Shown here piece after piece: positions 1-6,783 of a DNA stretch of 15,205 bases (positions are counted from its first letter, which is position 1; each line of letters opens with the position of its first letter). The position numbers and the translations under genes are program-made. Source of the DNA: Clostridia bacterium (GTDB lineage: Bacteria > Bacillota_A > Clostridia > Oscillospirales > Butyricicoccaceae); contig JAFYMZ010000005.1 of NCBI GenBank assembly GCA_017548175.1, positions 1 through 15,205 of the forward strand, read 5' to 3'. Under the pieces are notes generated by a model. It worked only from the letters and a program-made list of their open reading frames with translations. It did no database searches and was not told the DNA's origin.

Positions 1-237
1 ATAACCCCGGTCGGCTTCGCGCGGGGCGGATTTTCCGTGACCCAGATGGTCTTCTGCCACCACCAGAAAGCCTTGGTCGACCAAGAACCGGGCAAAGGCG
101 TCGTAGCGGCCGCTGTATTCGCAAATGCCGTGGACGATCTGCAGAATGCCGCGAGGCTGTCCTGTGGGATGCCACGCCTGGGTGAAGATCTGATGGATGC
201 CGTCGGCAGAGGGATAAAAATCGGTGGTATGGGTCAT
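1..237 (-). CDS. Alpha/beta hydrolase, monoacylglycerol lipase / lysophospholipase type (5' part only)
   Basis: The first 79 codons of a gene that runs off the left edge of the window. The start is ATG at 237-235, preceded by AGGAGG about 7 bases upstream. The protein begins MTHTTDFYPSADG and contains ILQIVHGICEYSGRY followed by FLVVAEDHLGHGKS. The HG-x-x-EYSGRY oxyanion-loop motif and the D-x-x-GHG-x-S segment are typical of the Hydrolase_4 (lysophospholipase / monoacylglycerol lipase) group. The nucleophile elbow GxSxG would lie beyond the edge and is not visible. No signal peptide is seen, so it is probably cytoplasmic. It is transcribed divergently from glycerol kinase. If it cleaves monoacylglycerols, the glycerol released would be the substrate of its neighbour; this link is inferred. 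The exact ester substrate cannot be read from the fragment. Confidence 0.85.
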   Translation of the reverse strand, partial: MTHTTDFYPSADGIHQIFTQAWHPTGQPRGILQIVHGICEYSGRYDAFARFLVDQGFLVVAEDHLGHGKSAPREADRGY

Positions 238-250
238 AGGGGTGCCTCCT

Positions 251-279
251 CTTTTCTTTTTGAAAAAAGATGCTATAAT
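251..279 (+). promoter_or_regulatory. Predicted extended -10 promoter for glpK
   Basis: TGC-TATAAT at 271-279 is a perfect -10 box with the extended TGn element. The -35 region at 251-256 (CTTTTC, 17-base spacer) is poor, which is common with extended -10 promoters. A perfect 7-bp inverted repeat, TCTTTTT-GA-AAAAAGA (255-270), covers the -35/spacer and could be an operator or simply A/T-rich promoter DNA. The element overlaps the divergent promoter of the hydrolase. Confidence 0.5.
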
Positions 280-291
280 AGATATATCAGT

Positions 292-320
292 ATGATAAAC
301 CCAAATCACTTTCTCGTCAA
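292..320 (-). promoter_or_regulatory. Predicted sigma-A promoter for the hydrolase
   Basis: On the minus strand, TTGACG (320-315) and TATCAT (297-292) are separated by 17 bases, a good match to the housekeeping consensus. Transcription would start near 285, almost the same place as the predicted start of glpK on the other strand. Found by eye only. Confidence 0.5.
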
Positions 321-333
321 TGGAGGGATGATT

Positions 334-1833
334 ATGCAGGGATATATTCTGGCGCTGGATCAGGGAACCACCAGTTCCCGCGCCATTTTGTTTGATGCCG
401 CCGGGCAGATCCGTACCAAGGCCCAGTATCCGCTGCGGCAGATCTATCCGGCACCCGGCTGGGTCGAGCACGACCCCATGGACATTTTGTCCACCCAGCT
501 GATGGCTGCGGCGCAGGCCTTTGAGAAAAGCGGCTGCTCCCCCACCGACATTTGCGCCATCGGCATTACCAACCAGCGCGAGACCACCGTCGTGTGGGAC
601 AAAGACACCGGCCTGCCGGTGATGAATGCCATCGTATGGCAGTGCCGCCGCACGGCGGCCGCCTGCGACCGGCTGAAGGAAGAGGGCTTGAGCGACTACA
701 TCCAGTCGGTCACCGGCCTGATTCCCGACGCGTACTTTTCCGGCACCAAGATCGCGTGGATCTTAGACCACGTGCCCGGTGCCCGGCAGCGGGCGGAAAG
801 CGGCAAGCTGCTGTGCGGCACGGTGGACAGCTGGCTCATCTGGAATCTGACGGGCGAGCACGTATCCGACCTGTCCAACTGCTCGCGCACCATGCTGTTT
901 GACATTCACAAGCTGCAGTGGGATGAACGGCTGTGCAAGCAGCTGGGCATTCCCATGGGCATGCTGCCCCGACCGGTGGGCAACAGTCAGGTCTACGGCA
1001 GACTGCGCCCCGGCATCCGCGGCTTGGAGGCGCTGGCCGGCGTGCCGGTGTGCGGTGCGGCAGGCGACCAGCAGGCAGCGCTGTTCGGTCAGTGCTGCTT
1101 TGACCCGGGACAGGTGAAGAACACCTACGGCACCGGCTGCTTTACCCTGATGAACATCGGCGAGACCGCCGTGCAGAGTCAAAACGGCCTGCTGACCAGC
1201 ATCGGCTGGCAGCTGGACGGCAAGACCATCTATGCCTTGGAGGGTAGCGTATTCAACGCGGGGTCGTCCATCCAGTGGCTGCGTGACGAACTGGGGCTCA
1301 TCGGCAGCGCCAGCGAGTGCGACCGTCTGGCAGAGACCGTGCCCGACAACGGCGGCGTGTATCTGGTAAGCGCCTTTACCGGATTGGGCGCGCCCCATTG
1401 GGATATGTACGCGCGCGGCGCGATTTTGGGCATCACCCGCGGTGTGACCCGGGCGCACATCGCCCGTGCGGCGCTGGAGGGCATTGCCTATCAGGTATTT
1501 GATCTGGTGCACACCATGAGTCTGGACACCGGCCGCCCGGTAGAGAGCCTGTGGGTGGACGGCGGCGCCGCGGTCAGCGACTTTTTGCTGCAGTTCCAGG
1601 CCGACCTGCTGGGCTGCGGCATTCACCGGCCGCAAATGGTGGAGACCACCGCCGCCGGCGCGGCCTATCTGGCAGGCTTGGCCGTGGGCTTTTGGGACAG
1701 TCCTGAGGCCTTGCGGAACAACCGGCAGCTGGACCGCAGTTTTACCCCCACCATGGCACCGGCAGACGTGCGTGCCCTGCTGAACAAGTGGGCGCAGGCG
1801 GTCTCCCGCGCCAAAGATTGGGAAACACAGTAA
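334..1833 (+). CDS. glpK: Glycerol kinase
   Basis: Phosphorylates glycerol with ATP to sn-glycerol 3-phosphate in the cytoplasm, trapping glycerol for glycolysis or lipid synthesis. At 499 residues it has the normal family length. Visible motifs include the phosphate loop DQGTTSSRA (9-17), glycerol-contacting NQRET with Arg82/Glu83, Tyr134, GDQQAALFGQ with Asp245, the nucleotide-binding KNTYGTGCF region (262-270), ALEGSVFNAGSSIQWLRD (301-318) and the FGGY-family C-terminal ETTAAGAAYLAGLAVGFW (437-454). FDIHKLQWD carries His192, which I align by eye with the region of the histidine phosphorylated by HPr in some Gram-positive glycerol kinases; whether that control operates here is unknown. The start at 334 is chosen because GGAGG lies 7 bases upstream and MQGYILALDQG matches the family N terminus. 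The frame is open further upstream, but that extension crosses the promoter. No glpF or glpD is beside it. Confidence 0.97.
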   Translation: MQGYILALDQGTTSSRAILFDAAGQIRTKAQYPLRQIYPAPGWVEHDPMDILSTQLMAAAQAFEKSGCSPTDICAIGITNQRETTVVWDKDTGLPVMNAIVWQCRRTAAACDRLKEEGLSDYIQSVTGLIPDAYFSGTKIAWILDHVPGARQRAESGKLLCGTVDSWLIWNLTGEHVSDLSNCSRTMLFDIHKLQWDERLCKQLGIPMGMLPRPVGNSQVYGRLRPGIRGLEALAGVPVCGAAGDQQAALFGQCCFDPGQVKNTYGTGCFTLMNIGETAVQSQNGLLTSIGWQLDGKTIYALEGSVFNAGSSIQWLRDELGLIGSASECDRLAETVPDNGGVYLVSAFTGLGAPHWDMYARGAILGITRGVTRAHIARAALEGIAYQVFDLVHTMSLDTGRPVESLWVDGGAAVSDFLLQFQADLLGCGIHRPQMVETTAAGAAYLAGLAVGFWDSPEALRNNRQLDRSFTPTMAPADVRALLNKWAQAVSRAKDWETQ

Positions 1834-1837
1834 TCAC

Positions 1838-1851
1838 GGGGCACGCGCCCC
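1838..1851 (+). other. Small intercistronic hairpin after glpK
   Basis: GGGGC-ACGC-GCCCC directly follows the glpK stop codon. No T tract follows, so it is not a convincing terminator. The next gene starts 28 bases later, and the two genes are probably at least partly cotranscribed. Confidence 0.4.
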
Positions 1852-1878
1852 ATACCCTTGAGAAAAGGAGCAATTACC

Positions 1879-3582
1879 ATGAGTGAAGAAAACAAGAACC
1901 CCTTTGAGAAGAAGGGCGAGAGCCCTTGGGAAGCCGCGCGGAAAGAGTTTGAAAAGAGAGAGCGGAAGAAAAGCGCCGGCGGCAGCATCATCAAGCGCGT
2001 GATCATCACCCTGCTTTTTGCGGCAGTGTATTTTTACGTGACCCTGCCTGCCCTGAACCCCCAGAGCGGCGACCTGTACGCCTTTTTGCTCATCACGCTG
2101 GCCGTTTACGTGGGTCTGACGGTGCTGGGCACCGGCCTGTCGCCCAAGGCTACGCCGGCGGAACTGGGCCAGACCATCAAGCGCACCTGCAAGCCTGCGC
2201 TGGCGGTAGCCGTGGTGCTGCTGGGCGTGTGTCTGGTGGGCAACGTTGCCGGCAGCGTCCTGCTGCGCAGCGGCGCATACACCGAACTGCTGGATGTGCA
2301 GACCGGTGACTTTGCCAGCGAAGTGCAGGAGATCTCTTACGACCAGATCCCCATGCTGGACAAAGCCTCTGCCCAGCGTCTGGGCGACCGCAAGCTGGGC
2401 GAACTGAGCGATATGGTCAGCCAGTTTGAAGTGACCACCGACTATATCCAGATCAACTATCAGGGCGCGCCCGTGCGCGTGTCCACCTTGGCTTACGGCG
2501 ACCTGTTCAAGTGGCTCAGCAACAAGGACGAGGGTCTGCCGGCCTATATCGTCATCAACATGGTGTCCCAGAAGGTGGACGTGGTGCGGCTGGAGGAGGG
2601 CATCAAGTACTCTACCGCCGACCATTTTGGCCGCAACGTCTACCGCAAGCTGCGCTTTGACTACCCCACCTATCTGTTCAGCGAAGTGCATTTTGAGATC
2701 GACGAGACCGGACATCCCTACTGGATCTGCCCCCGTGAGACCCGCACCATCGGTCTGTTTGGCGGCCGCGACATTATGGGCGCCGTCATTCTGGATGCCG
2801 TCACCGGCGAGAGCCGGTACTATGCCGCCGGCGAGATCCCCAGTTGGGTGGATCAGATCTACAACGCTGACCTGATCATCCAGCAGTATGACTACTACGG
2901 CCAGTATCAGAACGGCTTTATCAACTCCATCATCGGACAGAAGAACGTCACCGTCACCACCGACGGCTACAACTATATCGCCATGGGCGATGACGTGTAC
3001 GTGTACACCGGCATCACCAGCGTGGGCGGCGACGAAAGCAACATCGGCTTTATCCTGTGCAATCAGCGCACCAAAGAGGCACGGTACTATGCCTGCGCCG
3101 GCGCGGAGGAATACTCCGCCATGGCCAGCGCCGAGGGTGCGGTGCAGCACCTGAAGTACACCAGCACCTTCCCCCTGCTGCTGAACATCAGCGGGCAGCC
3201 CACCTACTTTATGTCGCTGAAAGATGACACCCAGCTGGTGAAGATGTACGCCATGGTCAACGTGCGGCAGTATAACATCGTGGCCACCGGCGCCTCTGTG
3301 GCAGAGTGTGAAGCCAACTATATCCGCCAGCTGAACCAGAACGGCGTGGTGGACGGCGAGTCGGGCGCACAGATCACCGGTGTGGTGGCAGACATCCGCA
3401 CCGCCGTCATCGAGGGCAACAGTTACTATTACTTCCGGCTGGAGGGCGAGAGCCATTATTACAGCATCTCTGCCGCCGACAGTCAGCTGGTGGTGGTAGT
3501 CAATGTGGGCGATACCGTCAGTATGCTGTCGTCTTCCACACAGGGCAGCATCCGCCCGGCTTCCGGTCTGACCGTTCAGTAA
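1879..3582 (+). CDS. Uncharacterised membrane protein with three helices and a large extracellular domain
   Basis: 567 residues, function not recognised. The start is ATG 1879, with AAAAGGAG 8 bases upstream; a TTG seven codons earlier is in frame but sits before the ribosome site. The N terminus is short, hydrophilic and highly charged (about residues 1-40). Three hydrophobic segments follow: roughly 40-57 (VIITLLFAAVYFYV), 66-87 and 106-129. The positive-inside rule puts the N terminus and the basic loop before helix 3 in the cytoplasm, so about 435 residues from 130 onward would face outward. That part is rich in Tyr, Asp and beta-prone stretches with repeated YY pairs, and ends in a compact beta-rich segment (about 490-567). 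No catalytic motif is evident. It follows glpK by 45 bases and ends at a strong terminator. A stable surface or sensor role is possible, but this is a guess. Confidence 0.85.
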   Translation: MSEENKNPFEKKGESPWEAARKEFEKRERKKSAGGSIIKRVIITLLFAAVYFYVTLPALNPQSGDLYAFLLITLAVYVGLTVLGTGLSPKATPAELGQTIKRTCKPALAVAVVLLGVCLVGNVAGSVLLRSGAYTELLDVQTGDFASEVQEISYDQIPMLDKASAQRLGDRKLGELSDMVSQFEVTTDYIQINYQGAPVRVSTLAYGDLFKWLSNKDEGLPAYIVINMVSQKVDVVRLEEGIKYSTADHFGRNVYRKLRFDYPTYLFSEVHFEIDETGHPYWICPRETRTIGLFGGRDIMGAVILDAVTGESRYYAAGEIPSWVDQIYNADLIIQQYDYYGQYQNGFINSIIGQKNVTVTTDGYNYIAMGDDVYVYTGITSVGGDESNIGFILCNQRTKEARYYACAGAEEYSAMASAEGAVQHLKYTSTFPLLLNISGQPTYFMSLKDDTQLVKMYAMVNVRQYNIVATGASVAECEANYIRQLNQNGVVDGESGAQITGVVADIRTAVIEGNSYYYFRLEGESHYYSISAADSQLVVVVNVGDTVSMLSSSTQGSIRPASGLTVQ

Positions 3583-3598
3583 CCGCATCAACACATAC

Positions 3599-3631
3599 AA
3601 AAACAGGCACCCCGTCGGGTGCCTGTTTTTT
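3599..3631. terminator. Bidirectional rho-independent terminator
   Basis: A 12-bp perfect stem, AAACAGGCACCC (3601-3612) with GGGTGCCTGTTT (3617-3628), and a 4-base loop CGTC. T's follow on the plus strand and A's precede it, so it works both ways. It lies between the convergent ends of the membrane protein gene (3582, plus) and the TPM gene (3648, minus). Confidence 0.92.
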
Positions 3632-3647
3632 GTTTGTTTCTTTCGGG

Positions 3648-4511
3648 TTATCGACGTCCGCCACCGCCACGGCTGCCGCCGCTTCGGCCACCGCCGCAGC
3701 GACTGCCTCCGCTGCTGCGTCCGCCACCGCCGCGGCTGCCGCTGCGAACGCTGCTGGAACGCGATGCAGGTCTGGATGCGGGACGGGATGCGCTGCTGCG
3801 AATGGTGCTGCCCATGGTGTTGATGGCGCTGCGGGTAGCTGCGCGACCCACTGTACCCACGAAACCGCCCATACTGGGGGTCGCATAGCCGCCGTAATAC
3901 TTCCGCTTGGCGGCAGGGCGCTTGTTAGAGAAGGTCAGCACGACCACCACGATGACCACGACGATAAGGAAGCCCAGCAGCACGCTGCCGCCGTCGCTGC
4001 CATAATCCTCGGTGCCCCAGTCTTCATAACCGGAGCCGCCACCCAGCAATACGGCTTCCACGCCGACTGCCAAGTCTTGCACTGCCGCACCGTACTGCCG
4101 CACGCCAAACTTGGGTTCCAGGCAATGATTCAGCAGGTAATCCAGTTGTTCTTCTATTTCCGGCCACCAGCCGAAGTCAACGGAGAGATAATAATTATCC
4201 GCCGTCATCACCAACAACAGATCCGCACCGGTGAGATGCCATTCTTCGCACAGCAGATTGGCATAGTCTTCCAGACTGCGCAGGCCGGTGTGCTTGACGG
4301 TGACCACCACCAACCGGGCATCGGTGACATGCGCCAACTGCTGCCCAACGGTAACGAGGGCATGTTCTTCCCCGTCGGTAAACAGGTTCGCCGCGTCGGT
4401 GACGTAAAAGGTATCACTTTGCTGCACCGGGGCCTTGAACTGGCCAAAGGCGATGGCTGCCACCACCATCAGAACGGTGATGAGCCACGCCACTTTGCGA
4501 TTTTTCATCAT
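3648..4511 (-). CDS. TPM-domain membrane protein with Gly/Arg/Ser-rich tail
   Basis: 287 residues. An N-terminal hydrophobic segment (about 8-24) serves as signal sequence or anchor. A TPM (YgcG-type) domain follows at about 33-160, starting with the typical YVTDAANLFTDGEE and including LVVVTVKHTG, a LTGADLLLVMTADNYYLSVDFG strand pair and GVRQYGAAVQDL. A second membrane helix lies at 178-195. The last 50 residues are low complexity and basic (RPASRPASRSSS, then repeated RGGGG and SGGSR). TPM proteins commonly end in a Gly-rich stretch, but the many arginines here are notable. The TPM domain would be outside the membrane and the basic tail inside. The start is 4511 (AGGAG 6 bases upstream); Met2 at 4508 is also possible. 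It is the last gene of the likely operon behind telA. TPM domains occur in photosystem repair proteins and in many uncharacterised bacterial envelope proteins, so no reaction can be assigned. Confidence 0.88.
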   Translation of the reverse strand: MMKNRKVAWLITVLMVVAAIAFGQFKAPVQQSDTFYVTDAANLFTDGEEHALVTVGQQLAHVTDARLVVVTVKHTGLRSLEDYANLLCEEWHLTGADLLLVMTADNYYLSVDFGWWPEIEEQLDYLLNHCLEPKFGVRQYGAAVQDLAVGVEAVLLGGGSGYEDWGTEDYGSDGGSVLLGFLIVVVIVVVVLTFSNKRPAAKRKYYGGYATPSMGGFVGTVGRAATRSAINTMGSTIRSSASRPASRPASRSSSVRSGSRGGGGRSSGGSRCGGGRSGGSRGGGGRR

Positions 4512-4526
4512 TCTTTGCTCCTTTCA

Positions 4527-4555
4527 TAACGGCCGCCGCATCGGCGGCGGCGTTA
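4527..4555 (-). other. GC-rich intercistronic hairpin between telA and the TPM gene
   Basis: TAACG and CGTTA flank CCGCCGC-ATCG-GCGGCGG, with one unpaired G at 4532, giving about 12 paired bases. It sits between the telA stop and the ribosome site of the TPM gene (4518-4522). No T tract follows on the minus strand, so it is more likely an RNA processing or stabilising element, or a modulator of TPM translation, than a terminator. Confidence 0.55.
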
Positions 4556-4569
4556 CTTCCGGCCGATGC

Positions 4570-5712
4570 TTACTGGCGGATGTCCAGCAGCTTCTGCTTC
4601 AGCTCGCCCTCGATGAGTGCCAGCGTGCCTTCTGCCTCGCGGCGCTTGGCGCGGCCTTCATCCTGGATCTTGACCACTTCATCCAGCGTCTCGATGAGCA
4701 TCTGGTTGGTGTGCTGCAGGGTCTCGATGTCCACGATGCCGCGCTCGCTCTCCTTGGCGGTCTCGATGGTGGCCATCTTCAGCTTTTCGGCATTCTTCTT
4801 CAGCATTTCGTTGGTCATATCGTTGACCTCGCGCTGGGCCTTCATGGCCTGAATGGAATGCTCCACGCCCAGTGCCAGCACCATCTGGCTCTTCCACAGA
4901 GGAATGGTGTTGGTGATGGTGGACTGGATCTTTTCTGCCATCAGGGTATCGTTGTTCTGCACCAGACGGATCTGGGGACCCATCTGCAGGCTGACCATAC
5001 GGGTCAGTTCCAGATCGTGCAGTTTCTTTTCAAAGCGGTCGCAGAAGGAGGCCATATCGTTGGCGGCCTGATGATCTTCCTGCTCGCCGCTGGCCTTGGC
5101 CTTTTCGATCATCTGGGGCAGTACATTTTCACGCACGTCGGCCAGCTTTTTCTTGCCGGCCAGAATGTACATGCTCAGTTCCTTGTAGTTGGCGGTGTTG
5201 CGCTCGTACATCTGATCCATCAGGGCGATGTCCTTCAGCAGCTGCACCTGATGGCCTTCCAGTGCGGTGACGATCTTGTTCACGTTGACTTCGGCCTTGT
5301 CATAGCGTGCCTTCAGGGCAGTGATGCGGTTGGCGCCCTTCTTAAAGAAGCCCAGCAGGCCCTTCTTTTCTTCATCGGCATCAAAATCTTTCAGTTCCAC
5401 CACCAGATCGGTGATCATCTCGCCCACTTCGCCCAGATCCTTGGTGCGGACGCTTTCCAGTGCGCTTTCGGAGAAGTCGGACAGTTTCTTCTGTGCGGCA
5501 GAGCCGTACTGCAGGATCATCGTGCTGTTGGTCAGGTCGATCTGCTGGGCAAAATCATTGACCACTTTCTTTTCGGCTTCGGTGAGGAAGCTCTCATCCA
5601 GCACCACGGGGGTGACTTCGGGCTTGGCTTCCTCGACGGGCTTTTCGGCAGCCAGAGGATCCAGCGTCAGGGTGGGGATCTGCTGTTCCATCATCTTCAG
5701 TTCATCAGTCAT
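4570..5712 (-). CDS. telA: TelA / YaaN family protein (toxic anion resistance family)
   Basis: 380 residues, soluble and almost wholly alpha-helical, with no signal peptide. The TelA core covers roughly 45-375; recognisable stretches are FAQQIDLTNSTMILQYG, the long charged coiled-coil-like middle, LELTRMVSLQMGPQIRLVQNND, TNTIPLWKSQMVLALG and the C-terminal ALIEGELKQKLLDIRQ. The family name comes from tellurite resistance loci, but its biochemical activity is not established, so the name should not be read as a function. Two in-frame ATGs are near the start. The one at 5712 is preferred because the CCTCCT-complement ribosome site (5721-5726) is 8 bases away, against only 2 for the ATG at 5718. 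It follows xpaC by 23 bases. The xpaC-yaaN pair is also known from Bacillus subtilis, which supports a joint role at the membrane. Confidence 0.92.
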   Translation of the reverse strand: MTDELKMMEQQIPTLTLDPLAAEKPVEEAKPEVTPVVLDESFLTEAEKKVVNDFAQQIDLTNSTMILQYGSAAQKKLSDFSESALESVRTKDLGEVGEMITDLVVELKDFDADEEKKGLLGFFKKGANRITALKARYDKAEVNVNKIVTALEGHQVQLLKDIALMDQMYERNTANYKELSMYILAGKKKLADVRENVLPQMIEKAKASGEQEDHQAANDMASFCDRFEKKLHDLELTRMVSLQMGPQIRLVQNNDTLMAEKIQSTITNTIPLWKSQMVLALGVEHSIQAMKAQREVNDMTNEMLKKNAEKLKMATIETAKESERGIVDIETLQHTNQMLIETLDEVVKIQDEGRAKRREAEGTLALIEGELKQKLLDIRQ

Positions 5713-5735
5713 TGTCATATCCTCCTGTCAGTCTA

Positions 5736-6467
5736 TCAGAATTGCAATTTGATCTCTTGATCCTGTGCGGGGGCGGGGTCGGCTTCGGGCTCTTCCGCCT
5801 GGGGCATCTGCTGCCCGGCAAAGCCTTCTTGCGCCATCAGCGTCTGCATGGCAAAGATGTCGCTGGTCACATCCAGCGCGGTGTGGCGGAACAGGGCATC
5901 CAGCTGCTTGGCAAAGGCGCCCTCCATCACATCCAGCATCTGGCGGATGCTGTCCTTGGCCTGCGTAATGTTCTCGCCCTCGACACCCTGCTCTTCCAAC
6001 AGGGCAAAGGTATCGGTGATCTTTTCCAGATTGGGCAGATAATAATTCATAAAGCGGCGCAGCTGACCGGCCTGTTCGGGCTTTTGCTCTACCAGATCGA
6101 GGATCTTATCCACCGACAGTTCCAGCCGTGCCACCTGATTGCGCACCGCCTCTTCGCGGATACGGTCGCCGTTCTTTTCGATGCGGGCCAGACGCTGGCG
6201 GCCGTCCTTCAGCAGGGCATCGGCCACATCGTCACCGGTCTGCACCTCCGGAATGGGCTCATAGGTCACGATATCGGGCAGAATCTTGCGCAGTACCGCA
6301 AAAAGCACGCCGGACAGCGCTGCCACAAAGACGTAATGCAGCAGGTTGTGCAGCGGTAAAATCAGCGCCCATACCAGCCAGAACACGCCTACGGCATACA
6401 CGGGCAGCGTGCTTTTCCGTTTGACGGCCCGCTTGCCTTCGGGCACCATAGTCTCTGTTTGTTTCAT
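5736..6467 (-). CDS. xpaC: XpaC family membrane protein (5-bromo-4-chloroindolyl phosphate hydrolysis family)
   Basis: 243 residues. A basic N terminus (about 1-20) is followed by two hydrophobic segments, about 21-39 (LPVYAVGVFWLVWALILPL) and 43-63, then a helical cytoplasmic domain (about 85-215) with charged coiled-coil character, and an acidic Pro/Glu/Ala-rich end (EEPEADPAPAQDQE). The layout and the partnership with telA identify the XpaC family. The family name reflects a historic indicator phenotype; no phosphatase motif is visible here. GGAGG (6476-6480) lies 8 bases before the ATG, so the start is well supported. It probably forms a membrane anchor for the TelA protein encoded just downstream (inference from co-occurrence and topology). 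Confidence 0.85.
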   Translation of the reverse strand: MKQTETMVPEGKRAVKRKSTLPVYAVGVFWLVWALILPLHNLLHYVFVAALSGVLFAVLRKILPDIVTYEPIPEVQTGDDVADALLKDGRQRLARIEKNGDRIREEAVRNQVARLELSVDKILDLVEQKPEQAGQLRRFMNYYLPNLEKITDTFALLEEQGVEGENITQAKDSIRQMLDVMEGAFAKQLDALFRHTALDVTSDIFAMQTLMAQEGFAGQQMPQAEEPEADPAPAQDQEIKLQF

Positions 6468-6515
6468 TTGTTTTCCCTCCGTTTCTCACGGGCAATGGCC
6501 TTGCCGGGGCGGGTA

Positions 6516-6722
6516 TCAGTTTTCCTTTTTGGTAACTTTCTTCTTGCTGCCGTCGGGATACATAATGGTGGTGTTTTCCAACTGCATTTCCAGACTGCGC
6601 TTATAGGAATCGATATATTCCCGGCGCAACACCTGACGCTCAGCCTGTTCTTCCTGGGTCAGTTCACGCTCTTTCGCCAGACGGGCCAGTTCGTTGATTC
6701 GGTCGATCTTCTTCTGTTCCAT
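6516..6722 (-). CDS. DUF896 family small protein
   Basis: 68 residues starting MEQKKIDRINELARLAKER, then LTQEEQAERQVLRREYIDSYKRSLEMQLENTT and a lysine-rich end. This is the typical DUF896 (YnzC-like) pattern: two charged helices forming a hairpin, INELA...LTxEExxEqxxLRxEYi. The role is unknown; B. subtilis members are small cytoplasmic proteins, one encoded in an SOS-controlled operon. The start at 6722 has CAGGAG 6 bases upstream; the frame is open 15 codons further up, but that part overlaps the predicted promoter. It heads the likely operon with xpaC, telA and the TPM gene; a 48-base gap without a convincing terminator separates it from xpaC. Confidence 0.88.
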   Translation of the reverse strand: MEQKKIDRINELARLAKERELTQEEQAERQVLRREYIDSYKRSLEMQLENTTIMYPDGSKKKVTKKEN

Positions 6723-6755
6723 AGTTTTCTCCTGTTTCGGTCTGTTTCTGTTTTC

Positions 6756-6783
6756 ATTGTAACACAATCGGGGAAATTATCAA
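6756..6783 (-). promoter_or_regulatory. Predicted promoter of the DUF896-xpaC-telA-TPM operon
   Basis: On the minus strand TTGATA (6783-6778) and TACAAT (6761-6756) are 16 bases apart, close to the sigma-A consensus. Transcription would start near 6749, leaving a leader of about 26 bases. The TGA inside the -35 box is the stop codon of the metallophosphoesterase gene upstream, so the operon promoter begins exactly where that gene ends. No terminator separates the two, so read-through from cysK is possible. Confidence 0.7.

Noticed and set aside
37..333. N-terminal extension of GlpK
   Set aside because: Overlaps the hydrolase gene on the other strand and the promoter; the family start and ribosome site are at 334.
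763..1635. Long antisense open frame inside glpK
   Set aside because: It lies wholly opposite a clear glycerol kinase, has no ribosome site and resembles no family; long antisense frames are expected in GC-rich genes.
1834..3600. 588-codon antisense frame opposite the membrane protein gene
   Set aside because: Rich in His, Val and Gly as typical of a reverse-complement shadow; the plus-strand gene has a proper ribosome site, membrane helices and a terminator.
3651..3770. GCC/CGC-rich repetitive DNA as a possible repeat array
   Set aside because: Explained by codons for the Gly/Arg/Ser tail of the TPM protein; unit lengths are irregular and there are no CRISPR-like spacers.
4435..5760. Plus-strand frame opposite telA
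   Set aside because: Shadow of telA; no ribosome site and low-complexity His/Leu/Gln composition.
6490..6506. Possible terminator between DUF896 and xpaC (GGCAA...TTGCC)
   Set aside because: Only a 5-bp stem and no T tract on the minus strand.
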